Positions 21,996 to 34,988 are shown, counted from the stretch's first letter. The stretch: 64,000 bases of DNA from Heracleum sosnowskyi (GCA_030848705.1 CM061244.1:110071111-110135110); one strand, 5' to 3'. The notes: generated by a model not told the origin, from the letters alone. Numbers and translations are program-made.

Positions 21996-22496
21996 ACATG
22001 ACATGAAATCAAGCATGGTTCATACTAATTGTCCACTTCCCTAAACCGTTCTAGACAAGTGTCTAGTAAGTCATAAATAAATGGACGCAAAGAAAACAAA
22101 ACCTACCTCAAGAAAAGGTGGTTTATAATACGGCATGCTCTAGATATAAACAGGCCAATTACATATACAGTTTGTAGATTTTTAAATTGCTAGCTTGCAT
22201 TTTGATGCTTGCGTATAATTCATTTCCATACATTTACGATCAACATTTCTTCATTGAATATATAATCAAAAATTTTATATATTATGTTTTACTAATCAAT
22301 ACCTCATTCTGAAAACATCAAAGCTCTTTGGGTGCGTTGAGACTGTTGCACGACTCGATCAAACTGAGGGGTGGGGGCAGTGTAATCAATCCACAAAGGA
22401 AAGTCTGTGAAGCACATGTTTTAGTGACTAAATACAGATACAAGTTTGTTTTATATACATGAAAGAGTTTCCTAGATGCCTTGAATTCCAAAAGCA
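21996..22496. other. No recognisable feature
   Basis: AT-rich DNA without ORFs or repeat ends that I can support. Confidence 0.4.
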
Positions 22497-23420
22497 ATAT
22501 GTCAAAATGTTAGGAAGAAAGGATTCTTGAGATCAAATTCCTTTTCTTGAGCTGCTGTGAGCCAGGCAACACTGTGCGCGAAAAAAATGGTCCTGCTATC
22601 ATTAGAGCAGGAAGAATGGCTGCAAACATGTATGCTGCGAGACAAAGTTCGACCAAATACTGTAATTTAGTATCACAAAAGGTCCCAAGGCCTACTATGT
22701 AGATGTAGCACCATATACATATCAAACATCCTTGAGCATAATACAACACTAACTGACATGCCTCTCAACCTTGTTCACAGTCAAAAGGTATATAGAAGAA
22801 GACCAAAAAGTGTAATATACATTTTTTTAAAGTATTAAAAGTAAAGAAGATCGTGCAGCGAACAAATACAGTTCAAATGTATGGGAACTAACAGCATCAT
22901 GAAGCTTTTCAGAGCACTTAGATGCATATGCAGCAAATCAGCAACCCTAAGTGCTACGTTTTTCATTCATAAAACATTACATGATGTAACATGCAACTGG
23001 TACATGAGGATGTAAGAATAAGATAGCATGTGCGAGTGGAGCGTAATAATATTTCTTTTCCAACATAAAAACTTATGAATGAATGTTTAATTCATGCATG
23101 CAATTGTAAGGGCACTCCTGAATACAAATACAGAAACAAAGGCACGTATAATATAAGCCTACTAAGCAATTAAATAATAAAAAAAACTAGTGAATATCAC
23201 GTAACTATTGTTTTAAAACCAGTGAATATCACGTAACTATTGTGAACAAAATTTATACTAACAATCAAATAATAAGATGCATAAAATCAAGTAACATTAG
23301 GTTGTTTAACAGAATGAACTCGCCTTCAAATCGTTGAAATCAAAGTTAATATACGAAAATTGTAGAAGCATCGTTACCAATATTAATTTACACAAAATTT
23401 GTCCTGCCAATCGGAGTAAA
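22497..23420 (+). repeat. Direct duplication, left copy
   Basis: 22497-22800 matches 24589-24890 at high identity, and 23045-23395 matches 25520-25855. Between them, the left copy has about 200 bp not in the right copy, and the right copy has about 600 bp not in the left. A minus ORF in the first block (22749-22510, with CLAAYMFAAILPALM and GPFFSRTVLPGSQQLKKRN) is conserved in both copies, but I do not recognise it. Inside the left copy a unit of about 33 bp (AGTGAATATCACGTAACTAT) is tandemly doubled at 23185-23245. Confidence 0.8.
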
Positions 23421-23450
23421 ATTCAAAAACAAAATCATATTTCATAGTAT

Positions 23451-23452
<2 letters not shown>

Positions 23453-23490
<38 letters not shown>
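23453..23490. repeat. (TA)n microsatellite
   Basis: About 19 TA units, followed at 23493 by GATACGCGGGAGGT, a word also found at 18620 (reverse), 24068 and, changed, at 25894. It may mark Helitron 5' regions. Confidence 0.8.
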
Positions 23491-23494
<4 letters not shown>

Positions 23495-24588
23495 ATACGC
23501 GGGAGGTGATTGTGTATGGTACATTGTGATTTACTTAATTGCCCTTAACTATATTTCGACCATAAATCACTATTTATGCTTGCGAGAATCACTAAAATGT
23601 TGGTGATTCCTGTAAGAATAAATAGTGATTTCTGCGTAAATGTAGTGATTTTTTCTCTAGATCTATACGTAAATTACAAATTTTGTACCGCAAAATCACT
23701 AAATTTATACGTATATAAAAATAAATCGATATATCTATGCTGAAATCACTATTTATTCTTACAAAAATCACTAAAATTTTAGTACTCTGTAATATAGCAC
23801 ATATGGTATGCATATTGATCATTGGAAGATGGAGAAAAATATGGTGAAGTCGGATTTCAAAAAAAGTTCACCGATTCACGGGAAAAGTCAAATTAAAAAC
23901 GAGGGGATTAGGTGGGATTGTGTATAGGAGGGTGTATTTTAAGTGTGTGTGGTGAAGTAGAGGGCTATTAGATTAGATTAATCTAAGGGCTTAGATTAGT
24001 TTCTAGTTTTTATTTTAACTTTGATTTCTATTTGATCAGTAGCCTATATATATTATATATATAAATGACGATACGCGGGAGGTGATGTGGCGCCTCTAAG
24101 ATTGTTTCATAGACGAAACATTAAAAGTTTGGTCGGTCGGTATGGTACATTGTGATTTTACTTAATTGCCCTTAACTATATTTCGTGTTTTTACTTAATT
24201 AGCCTTACTTATTTATAAAAATATATTATTAAATAATAATATTACCTATTTATAACCAATTACATTTTTCTCTAAAATACATTATTTTTTCTAACAAATT
24301 CCCCTATTTTTTCAAACATATCACGGGAAATTACCTTTTTTAACTAAAACATGTTAGTTTTTCTATTTTTCGTTACTAAAACCCCTCATTTTCCAAAAAT
24401 ATCACGGACAAACCTTTAGTTATTTATTTTTAAACCTATAATTTTAAGAATCTGATTTTGGCGATTTCATAATCTACACGAAATTCATGAAATAATTTTT
24501 GATTTAGAGATGGTTTGACAAATACTTTTTGAGTAAAATTATTCGAAATTTGAAGAGAAGAAAATTACAAATTTTTTCAAAAGAAATA
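23491..24588 (+). repeat. Helitron-related AT-rich sequence
   Basis: Two starts with GATACGCGGGAGGTGAT (23497 and 24068) are followed by GTATGGTACATTGTGATTTACTT-like sequence. The reverse complement of this occurs in the Helitron at 26003-26949. The part 24222-24588 is repeated directly at 26953-27300. Truncated Helitron copies are the likeliest reading. No complete 3' end was found here. Confidence 0.45.
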
Positions 24589-25856
24589 TGTCAAAATGAT
24601 AGGAAGAAGGGATTCTTGAGATCAAATTCCTTTTCTTGAGCTGCTGTGAGCCAGGCAACACTGTGCGCGAAAAAAATGGTCCTGCCATCATTAGAGCAGG
24701 AAGAATGGCTGCAAACATGTATGCTGCGAGACAAAGTTCGACCAAATACTGTAATTTAGTATCACAAAAGGTCCCAAGGCCTACTATGTAGATGTAGCAC
24801 CATAAACATATCAAAGATCCTTGAGCATTATACAACACTAACTGACATGCCTCTCAACCTTGTTCACAGTCAAAAGGTATATGGAAGAAGAATCCCAAGT
24901 TTTCTTCTTTTGTCATGAGACAAAGGTAGGTACTAAATATCGAGTCTGTTAGAAGTCTCTGTTTGAGACCATACAGTTGGATTATATTAAGATTACGAAA
25001 TTTTTATTAGAGCCATAATTATATAGAAGAATTAGATGTAAGGGGTAAAGGAATTACGAAGATCAATAAAAAACACTAAAACCTGAAATTTAGAAAGATT
25101 AAAGTTGTTAATATTAATTATAAAGAAGCTACTGTTAAAAACTAAAAAAAAATACTCATACAAATTCCCTTGCGCCGGAGGCAGCAGGGAATTGAATCAG
25201 TAAAGTTATTATGAATTACGAGAGAGGTATTACTCTAGATTCGCTAATATAAACCGGCATCGTTGTCAGCATATTAACCTTGAAATAGAAGCAAAGTACG
25301 TAGCTCAGCCATCTTAAATTTTGTTGGTTTCCTACAATGAAACATGAAACCTTCAGGCAGGCTACCAGGTTTTCTAAGAGTACCTTTCCAATATATATAT
25401 TCACAATGATGATAAGATTAGAAAGTTATATAATAGATTTCAAGTTGCATGAAATTAAAATAGGCCTCTTAATATATTGTCTAATCAAAGAGACCAAAAA
25501 GTGTAATATATATATTTTTAAAGTAATAATATTTCTTTTTCAACACAAAAACTTATGAATGAATGTTTAATTCATGCATGCAATTGTAAGGGCACTCCTC
25601 AATACAAATACAGAAACAAAGGCACGTATAATATATACGCTTACTAAGCAATTAAATAATAAAAAAAACCAGTGAATATCATGTAAGTATTGTGAACAAA
25701 ATTTATACTAACAATCAAATAATAAGATGCATAAAATCAAGTAACATTAGGTTGTTTAACAGAATGAACTCGCCTTCAAATCGTTGAAATCAAAGTTAAT
25801 ATACGAAAATTGCAGAAGCATTGTTACCGATATTAATTTACACAAAATTTGTCAAA
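24589..25856 (+). repeat. Direct duplication, right copy
   Basis: Second copy of 22497-23420. About 600 bp (24891-25490) is an insertion relative to the left copy and has no recognisable element ends. The block is followed by (TA)n and a changed GATACGGGAGGTGATGTGG word, as in the left copy, so the duplicated unit reached into the Helitron-like DNA. Confidence 0.8.
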
Positions 25857-25859
25857 ATT

Positions 25860-25890
<31 letters not shown>

Positions 25891-26002
25891 GGATGATACG
25901 GGAGGTGATGTGGGGCCTCTTGTTTCATAGTAAAAGTTTGGTCGGTACTTAATTGCCCTTAACTATATTTCGTGTTTTTACTTAATTAATCTTATAAAAA
26001 TA

Positions 26003-26949
26003 CTAGCTTAAAACCCGTGCGATGCACGGATTGTTAATTGTTATTATATTATTATTTTTTTAATTGTATTTGTTAAAAAAATAAGTAGGCATGTTAAAAT
26101 AGTTAAACACTTTTAATTAATTAAAAACATTAAAAAAGATTTTAAAATAAATAAGTAAGGGTTTGCTTGTTATATATTTGGAAAAAGAGGGGTTTTAGTA
26201 TGGAAAAATAAAAAATGTAACATATATTTAGTTTAAAAAGTTAAATGTCCGTGATATTTTTGGAAAATGAGGTTTTATAATTTAATAATTTAAATTATTT
26301 AAATACGTTTTAAAATAAATAAGTAAAGGGTTTGTCCGTGATATTTTAAGAAAAAGAATGGATTTTAGTGAGAAAAATAGAAAAAATAAATTGAAAAATG
26401 CAATTTCCCGTGATATATTTAGAAAATGAGGGACTTTGTTATAAAAAATCTATAATGTGTTTTAGCTGAAAAGGTAATTGGTTATAAATAGATATTTGAT
26501 TATTTATATTTTAATATTTTTAGTAATTGCATTTGTTAAGAAAAATAAGTAGACATGTTAAAATAGGTAAACTTTTAAAAAAATAATTATAATATTAAGT
26601 TTAAAAAAAATAACTAAAGGTTTGTCCGTGATATTTTTGAAAAATATGGGGTTTTAGTAAGGAAAAATAGAAAAACTAACATGTTTTAGTTAAAAAAGTT
26701 AATTGTCCGTGATACATTTGAAAATGTAGGGGAATTTGTTAGAAAAAATAAAAAAAATAATGTATTTTAGGTGAAAAAGATAATTGGTTATAAATAAGTA
26801 ATATTATTATTTAATAATATATTTCTATAAATAAGTAAAATTAATTAAGTAAAAACACGAATTTAAGAAAGGGCAATTAAGTAAAATCACAACGTACCAT
26901 ACTGACCGACCAAACTTTTAATGTTTCGTCTATTATATAATAATATTGA
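26003..26949 (-). mobile_element. Non-autonomous Helitron (947 bp)
   Basis: Read on minus, it begins TCAATATTATT after an A and ends with the hairpin CCGTGCATCGCACGG (26015-26029), eight bases and CTAG (26003-26006), followed by T. These are the Helitron end rules (A|TC...CTAG|T). Inside, a unit around TCCGTGATATTTTTGGAAAA recurs at least four times. There is no coding capacity. Confidence 0.8.
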
Positions 26950-27323
26950 TATTATTAAATAATAATATTACTTATTTATAACCAATTACATTTTTCCCTA
27001 AAATACATTATTTTTTCTAACAAATTCCCCTATTTTTTCAAACATATCACGGGCAATTACCTTTTTTAACTAAAACATGTTAGTTTTTCTATTTTTCCTT
27101 ACTAAAACCCCTCATTTTCCAAAAATATCACGGACAAACCTTTAGTTATTTATTTTTAAACCTATAATTCTAAGAATCAGATTTTGACGATTTCATAATC
27201 TACACGAAATTCATGAAATAATTTTTAATTTAGGGATGGTTTGACAAATACTTTTTGAGTAAAATTATTCAAAATTTGAAGAGAAGAAAATTACAATTTT
27301 TTTCATTGAGAACTTTACTAAAC
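26950..27323 (+). repeat. Direct repeat of 24222-24588
   Basis: Same AT-rich sequence with CACGGGCAATTACC and CACGGACAAACC words. It is also an inverted match to the inside of the Helitron at 26003-26949. Confidence 0.65.
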
Positions 27324-27337
27324 TTACAAAATCTACT

Positions 27338-27881
27338 CTTTTTTTTTGAACGGAAATTAATTCATTAATGAAAAGCCATACGACATCTATAAAAACAATC
27401 GAGTCGAACAAACGTAAAACAGATCATATCGTTGATTACGGTCTTTATCGAGAGACAATCAAACGATTTGTTGAATTTGATATATACACATGTACCTCCT
27501 TCGTCACAACCAGTTTGAGCTATCGACCGTAATTGCAATCCCATAAAAATCTTCATCAATGAATCAAAACCTTGAAAATCACAGAGATCTAACATCTCGG
27601 ACGTTAGATTATTCCAAAACACACCAAAACTCTCACAAGGAGAGGATAAACAAAACCCAAATGAATTGGGACCAAAACTCATTAAGATGAGATTTAATTA
27701 AACAAACAAACAGAATTAAAATGGCATAAATACTTATCAAAAAGGAGAATTATTGAAAAAAACAAGATTAAATCAAAGAAATTAATTGATTTGGGGCTTT
27801 CCATCGGTAAAAATCAATGGAAGCCCCATCGGCTGCTAGGAGAAAAAGAAAAAAGAGACTGTGAGGAGGGAGAGAAGATCG
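27338..27881 (-). mobile_element. Short LINE-like retroposon, copy 2
   Basis: A 544-bp body with its poly(A) on minus (T-run 27338-27347 on plus), flanked by a perfect 14-bp duplication TTACAAAATCTACT at 27324-27337 and 27882-27895. Leader, middle and tail resemble copy 1 at 18682-19171 (CTCTCCTTGTGAGAGTTT, TTTTGGGTTTTG-like words, CGTATGGCTTTTCATTAATG tail). An ORF of 105 residues (27682-27365) spans most of it and shares peptide words with copy 1. The family is unnamed to me. Confidence 0.8.
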
Positions 27882-27895
27882 TTACAAAATCTACT

Positions 27896-28570
27896 TATGT
27901 TTGGTTTAAATTATTAAAAATACATTTTTTTTAGTATTATAATACTACTAACAATCAAAAACACTTTTTAATATTATATTTAACGATTTTAATCTATCTA
28001 GATTGAGATTTTCGAGAAAGGAACGGTGACTACTAAAATTTTGGGTAAGATCCTTTTACACTTATTATTATATGTGAGGATATAATTTTACAATTTAATA
28101 AAAAACAAATTTTATGTTTTTCCTAAAAACTACATTTTTTAATGAAAATTACTTATCACCTCTAAGTGGTATGCCTTCATGAAAGATTCATGAAAAGTTT
28201 AAATGTATCACATATATTCTCTGAAAATAAAATTTTCAACATTTCTCTCTCTATCTAATTATGATTTCAAAAATTTATAAAATATCGACATTTAACAGTA
28301 AAAATTTCTTTTTAATTAACAAAACAAAAGATTATAACTTGAAACATAAGTTATTTGATGTTAAAATTGTTAGTAGGACGATCATCTATTCATCCTCCCT
28401 CGCAACGAACAATGTGTAACTTTGTAGTATCCCTCTAGCCTTATAAGATGAAGCAACCTAGTAATATTAACCAAACCTATCTAATCTACAGTATGTTTAG
28501 AAGTTATACAAATATTGAATTTTTAGTAATTTTTATAAACTATGATAATGTATCCGGAGTTTAAAAATAA
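27896..28570. other. AT-rich DNA without recognisable genes
   Basis: No ORF above noise and no element ends were found. Confidence 0.45.
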
Positions 28571-29128
28571 TCTATACTATTATATTAAAAAAGAAACATT
28601 GAAAGTAGTGTTTGTAGTCTGGTCACTCAATTCTCAACCGTTGGATCTTTAAAATCAATATAATATAAGCCGTCGGATAAAATACTAAAATATATTATAT
28701 ATAAATATAATATTTTATATTATAATTACTAAAAAAATATATTGTATTATATATTATAATATTTTAATTACCTTTTTTAGCTTCAACATATTATTTGTTT
28801 ATATTTTCTAAATAAAACGACTAATCTTCTAAAAATAACACGAACACATTATTTATTTTATATTTTCTAACTTAAACAACTCATCTTATAAAAATAATAT
28901 GTGCAACATATATATAGAAACATGATGTAATTTTATATAATTATTAATAAAAAATCAATTGTTTTTTTCATCACATTACCAGTTTTGTATTTAAAGTATT
29001 AAAGTAGTACTTTTAATTCTTTTTAAAAAGGTAGGATTTTCAGAAGTTTTAAATATCTCAAAAAATTTAAAAGTAAATTTCAAAATTAATATTAAAGTCG
29101 TCCGTGCATTGCACGGGTTATAGGCTTG
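28571..29128 (+). mobile_element. Short Helitron (558 bp)
   Basis: Begins TCTATACTATTATATTAAA after an A and ends with the hairpin CCGTGCATTGCACGG (29102-29116) and CTTG (29125-29128), a CTRR-type end with one change from CTAG. No coding capacity. Confidence 0.7.
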
Positions 29129-29219
29129 TATATTTAATATGTCACTCGCAAGATTCGAACTCTTGACCTTCTGTTATATTATCCTCTTACTCTTATTATA
29201 CAATTAACTCCTTATTATA

Positions 29220-29362
29220 TCCTATATATAATTGATATAAGGGAGTTTAGGTGGTATGGTCGTCAGGGTTAACATTGTAAATTATTAATTACTAATTATT
29301 GTTAAAATGAAAAAGAAAGAGATCATTGGTATAAGGGAGTTTAGGTGGTTATATATATTATA
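29220..29362 (+). mobile_element. Two stacked partial Helitron 5' ends
   Basis: A|TC starts at 29220 and 29323 are each followed by the family word GGGAGTTTAGGTGGT; GGTCGTCAGGG is present in the first. Both are cut short by the next copy. Confidence 0.55.
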
Positions 29363-29917
29363 TCCTATATATAATTAGAGTAAGGGAGTTAAAATGGTTT
29401 GGTCGTCAGGGGCAAAATTGTAATTATAAATTATTATAATTAATATATTATTTTTTAGCATTATTTCTTTTTGTAAAACAGATTTCATTAATGATAGAGA
29501 AAGGCACATACAGAACAATCGTCCATCACCGGAGGTCCACAACAATCATCCAGTATAAAAAACCACCAAACATAAGCAAATACTACCAGAATAAAACAAA
29601 AAATATTATTATTAATTACATTTTGTAAATATTATTTCACAATGTTTTTAAAGAACTTGGAAATTAACGATATAAAATAATAAAATTATGAGTGGAAAAT
29701 ATATAAAAATAAATTTTAATGATTTTAGAATTAGAATAACATGAAATTTCAAGCAAAAATACAATAGTAAATAGAATAATATACGTTAATAATATAATAA
29801 GTATCATATATTTAAAGAAATTTGTAAATATTTTATTACATTTTTTGCATAAAAATATTAAAAACTAATCTAATGTAGCAATAAAAGATCCCGTGCATTG
29901 CACGGGTTTAGAGCTAG
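29363..29917 (+). mobile_element. Short Helitron (555 bp)
   Basis: Starts TCCTATATATAATTAGAG after an A and ends with the hairpin CCCGTGCATTGCACGGG (29890-29906), seven bases and CTAG (29914-29917). A stretch at about 29470-29600 (TTTCATTAATGATAGAGAAA and on) resembles a LINE tail on minus and may be a further insertion or a captured piece. Confidence 0.7.
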
Positions 29918-29919
29918 TA

Positions 29920-30704
29920 TCATTATAATTGGTATAAAGGAGTTTAGGTGGTTTGGTCGTCAGGGCTAAAAAGTAAATTATTAATTATTATTATTGTGAA
30001 AAAAGGAAAAATGTAGATATATTCGAAATACAAGCAGAGTTAGTAATGAACTACATTATATATCATTTTATTAGAAAGGAACGTGTAGTTGCAAAGCACG
30101 GGAATCTTTATAATTATTTTTATATATTTTTTTTAACTTTGTTTAGAGTTAAATTCCATGAAGACCATATTTTTTGTGAAGACCTGGAGACCACATACGT
30201 TCTGCAATCTAAATTTGATAAAACAGATCATATTTTGTAATAAAAAATTTGCAAAACGTACTATTTTGCAAAGTATATTCTATGAAAATCACTATTTCAT
30301 TGAAAATTTTGAAAATCATGAAAGCTCTATAAACTAAACATGAATGTTCTGCAAACCGAACATGTTTTGCAGAACAATATGTTTTTCTATATTTTAGTTG
30401 CAAAACATATATTAAAAAATTCAGAAATTAACTAAATATAGTAAAATAAAGTTATTGAATCTAAAAATATAAAAAATATGAAATTTAATAATTTTATAAT
30501 TAAAGAAAACAAGGAATTTCATGAAAAGAAAATTAAAAAATGGAAATAATAAAGATTAATATTAATAAAATAAGTATCATCCACTAAATATGATTTGCAA
30601 ACATTAGTCTATAATTTTTCAAAAAACATTAATTAAAATTAAAATATAAAATTTATAAATAATATTTATATAGTATCCCGTGCATTGCACGGCTATAAAG
30701 CTAG
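29920..30704 (+). mobile_element. Short Helitron (785 bp)
   Basis: Starts TCATTATAATTGGTATAAAG two bases after the CTAG of the previous copy. Ends with the hairpin CCGTGCATTGCACGG (30678-30692) and CTAG (30701-30704), then T. Same family as its left neighbours. Confidence 0.75.
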
Positions 30705-33700
30705 TTATATATAATAAGCGTAAGAGCGTAAGGGAGATCTTATCCAAAACTTTGGTCGGTCACTGTACTACCAAAAGTATATGATCCGTTGGATTATAAA
30801 ACTATAAAAATTCAAATAGATGAGGACCGTTAGATATAATATTAAAAATTGTATTTGATTAATAATAGGATAGTATTTAAATACTAAAAGGTGTATTTTG
30901 ATAATTTAAACCAATTATAAATAGGTTTTCTATATTGAATAGAAATCTTTATGTAAAAAATCGTAATTATCTTTTCTCTTTAGTTTATGAATAGTTCCAG
31001 TTATATAATAATTATTAAACCATCATTAAATTAAAGATAATTTTGTTAGCTTCGCGTGGGCTGTAAAATTGTTAAAATTTGTTGTCTAAAACTTAAGATA
31101 GAGCTCAAATAGTAAAGTGATTATCTAAATTTTAATAATTTTTTTTATTATTTTAGCACCAATTTAATTTTTTTCCTAATTGTTTTAAATTTATAAATTC
31201 TATGTTTATTTCAATAAAATATTAAAATCAATTTAAGAAAAAAATAAAATCGATAGGGTCCGTGTACGACCACTATACGACCAAATTAATTATTACAGTT
31301 AGATCTTAAATAGATCGATGAGAATTGTTAGATCTAATATTAAAAAATGTATCTGATTAATAATAGAATTATATTTAAATACTAAAAAGTGTATTCTGAT
31401 AATTTAAAATTTTTCTATGTAAAAATTCTTAAATATCTTTTCTCTTTAATTTATGTTTAGTTCGAGTTAGATAATAATTGTTAAACCAAATATCAGATAA
31501 CAATTCATATCGATTACAATATTAAAAATTATCAATATAATGCTCATGTATATCATATAACAATGATACATGTGGACCCTTATAAGAGATTTAGGAGAAC
31601 TCATGTACATGAATAAATTTAAACATTTTTTTCTGAAGGAACATAACAATTTGATTAATCCAAATTATAATTATATTATTTTACATATAACAAACATAAA
31701 AGGATAATATCAAAATATTATTAAAATATTGAGGGTTTCATATTCATAAACAATAATTTTGAATATAATACTTAACCATCTTTTCTTTTCGGTTTATGGG
31801 TAGGTCAACGGGTCAAGTTAGATAATAATTATTAAATCGTCATTAAATTAAAGATAATTTCGTTAGTTTCACATGGGTTGTAAAATCGTCAAAATTCAAT
31901 TTCTAAAACTCAGGATAGAACCCAAATAGTAAAGTGAGTATCTAAATTTTTTTTATAATTGTAGCACCAATTTATTTATTTTTCCACTAATTCTTTTAAA
32001 TATAAAAATTTTATCTTTCTTTCAATAAAGTATTAAAATAAATTAAGAACAAATTCAAATCGATATTAAAAGTAATAATGTATTTTAAAATTTTATATAC
32101 ACTATAAATAAAACTGAAACATTAAAAGTAAAAGCAGTTAGTAAGATACTTATATCAGTATGTACTTGATATCATTATTATATTAAACTCTTTTATATAA
32201 TAACATTATAGCGATTTATCCAAAATTTTGATCGTGACAACCAAATTAATAAGGACTATTAGATCTTAACTAGATAAATGAAAATCGTTTGATCAAATAT
32301 TGAAAAAGTGTATTTTATTTATAATAGGATTATATTTAAATTCTAAAAAGTGTATTTTGATAATTTAAACCAAATATACCAAATATAAATAAGTTTTATA
32401 TATTAAATAGAATCCTCCGTGTAAACAATTCGTGACTTTCTTCCATGGACAATTCCAGTTAGATAAAAATTGTTAAACCATCTTTTAATTAAAAATAATT
32501 TAATTATCTTCACGTGGGGTGTAAAATCGTCAAAATCTGATTTTTAAAACACAAGATAAAGCCCAAATCAGTAAAGTGGGTATTTAAATTCTAATAATGA
32601 TTATTATGTCATCATTATTTTAACGCCAATTTAATTACTTTTTCTAACTATTTTAAATTTAGAAATCTATGTTCAAAAATTAAAATCAATCTAAGAAAAA
32701 TTCAAATCAACAAAGAATATAATAATACGAGGATAAAATTTTATAAAATTGTGCATATTTTTTATCCTATTTTATTAAGTTATAGATCATAACTAATCAA
32801 ATATAATTTATTATTAAATAATAAACTATACGCAAATGGTGATTTTGTTTTATAAGCACTCATAGAGACCTAATTTCATTGTTAGCAGGACTATATTCAT
32901 ATTAAAAAAAACGTATTTTGAAATTGTTGACTCAGCTACAGAACAGACCTAACTTTTTTAACCTATATACATTGTAAATTATTAAATTCGAAACTTTAAA
33001 AGTTTGTTAATCAATTAGTATAGTACTTTTCTGAAAAATCGTACTTTACAAAAAATATTATCAAATTACCTATGTCTGAAAGAAAAAAAATGAAAAAAAT
33101 TCTTTTTTTTCAAAAAAAAAACCTGTAAATTTTAATATGTTGGTGGTAGATTCGAATCTTAGATCATTCTACATGATAATTTTAATGTTATATGTAATGT
33201 TTCTCAACAATTTAATTTGAAATATCCAACGATTATGGATTGAGTGATCAAACAAAGCGACTACACTTATAAGAAAGCTTTTATTATTTAGTCTTTAATA
33301 TAATAACATAGATATTTACGGGATATACTATAAAAAAAAATGAATTTTATACAGAATTTTGATCGTCACGGTGTACTACTTTAAAAGAAGAACTATTACA
33401 AAACAAATATATTTTAATTGATAATTTATTTTCTCAAAAGTTCAAAGTTCCAGCATCATTAACATATTACAAAAAGAGTATATTATATTTTAGCAATAAA
33501 TATTTAAAAAATTAAAAAAATTATAAATATTAAGAAAAATTAATGATGTTATCATGGTAGTTTGGTCCTAAATACCGCAAAAACATTCTCAACCGTTAGA
33601 TCCAATACTTTTAAAAATAGATGATCAAGATTATATCATATAAAAAGAAATTATTATCTAAAAATGATATAAGTTAAAAGATATTATATTAGGATTGGAT

Positions 33701-33924
33701 TTTCCAAAAAATTAAAACATAACAATAGTTGTAATTAAATAAGGAAACCCATTTATAACCAAAATAATAAAAATCGTTTAATCTTAAATAGATAGGTGAA
33801 AACCGTTAGATTTAACATTAAAACCTGTATTTGGTTAATAAAGGTTATTCTAATAATCTAAACTACATATAAGCTAAATAGATTTCCTAAATCGAATAGA
33901 ATTCTCAACATTAAATTTCGTCAC
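30705..33924. repeat. Array of diverged Helitron-like AT-rich copies
   Basis: A unit containing ATCCAAAATTTTGATCGT-like starts, AGATCTTAAATAGAT, AATTATTAAACCATCATTAA and GTGGGCTGTAAAATTGT-like words recurs near 30740-31150, 31260-31960 and 32210-32610. Parts recur at 33350-33880. The last copy continues after the large copia element at 61169-61558, where it ends in a Helitron 3' terminus, so the copia element inserted into it. No genes were found. Confidence 0.55.
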
Positions 33925-34977
33925 TGTTGGTCCTCGTGTATTGCAGAAGGGGGGGTGAATGCAATACTGATAAAATTCAATCTCAGTTTCAACAACCAAA
34001 ACTAAGATTTAATGTTATCAATAATATGTATGCATTCACAAACAGTATAATCGAGAAGACAGGATTCATAAAATAAATGTTTTATTTATTTTGCAAAGTG
34101 TTGCTACAACCTCAAGAGAGAATTCTTGAGCTTCGTTTTTTCTTCAAGACACTTGCTTGTCTTCGTTACATATCTAGAATGAATTAATAGTCTAAGTATA
34201 AAACTAATCCTATCACTGTCAACACGGGTCTGTGAAGCTGCTGTCATTATCAAGTGGCAGCTTCTTACAAAGTGTCTACCCATGTGACTTTCCTAAATTG
34301 CTAACAATGTCAGATATACATTACAAAGAAAGCAACCTAGATTCATTCTATTTCTAGCTAAAACAATTCAGCAAATAGAGACTTGACCTTGCTCTTGAAT
34401 TGATTCGCTTTTGTTTGCAGTGCTTGAAGCTTCTGTCGTAGTCTTGCAGACTTGGTGCAGCTTAGGGATACTGCAACACGCCTGTTTCTTGAACATTGAA
34501 ACTGTCACGGGGTTTGACTGAGAAAGATACCTAGAACAAGGATCTTTCTCGAGACAGTTACTTTTGCCGCAAAGCTTGCTGTCACAGGAATGTGCTTTTG
34601 GTGACAGTAAGAGTTCCCCGCATAGTGTGTTGTCGAGGTTTCCAAACTTGCTGTCGAGGGCTAAAGTTGTTGTCGCGTAGTCTTCCGCCAATGTTGTTGT
34701 CAGAGTGAATATGCTGTCTTGACTCGCAACATTCTGTCTTCTTGTAATCTTACTGTCAATGCTTATGACAGTAACATTTATTCATGCTGTCATCTAATAT
34801 GCATTCTTTGAGGCTTGAACACAGAAAGTGAACTTCTTCCAAATTACACAATAAGAATAACATTGTATACTGATTACAAGAACATACTTTGGCTGTGACA
34901 GTATGTTCTACTTAATTAAAAAATTAAGTCTATACAAAGTTAAGTTGTTCCTATGCTATCACCCATAAATCCCAACA
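33925..34977 (-). repeat. 3' LTR of the outer Sirevirus-type element
   Basis: 1053 bp. It holds nine exact copies of TGACAG or CTGTCA, the motif scattered through the whole element. The 107-codon minus ORF inside it is not considered a gene. Confidence 0.93.
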
Positions 34978-34988
34978 ATCTCCCCCAA
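34978..34988 (-). promoter_or_regulatory. Polypurine tract, outer element
   Basis: Minus-strand TTGGGGGAGAT abuts the 3' LTR, the same tract as in the inner element. Confidence 0.85.

Noticed and set aside
24538..24838. Hydrophobic 99-codon ORF as a membrane-protein gene
   Set aside because: The hydrophobic run is shared with the ORF at 22510-22749, but the rest differs, no family is recognisable and the block is part of a repeat. Kept only as a duplicated sequence.
28571..30704. CRISPR-like array of CCGTGCATTGCACGG repeats
   Set aside because: The repeats are widely and unevenly spaced Helitron hairpins followed by CTAG. The window is plant nuclear DNA.
34368..34691. 107-codon ORF on minus, present again at 60596-60877
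   Set aside because: It lies inside the two LTRs of the outer element, is shortened by the indel in the second copy and has no recognisable protein features. A gene here would be duplicated only because LTRs are.
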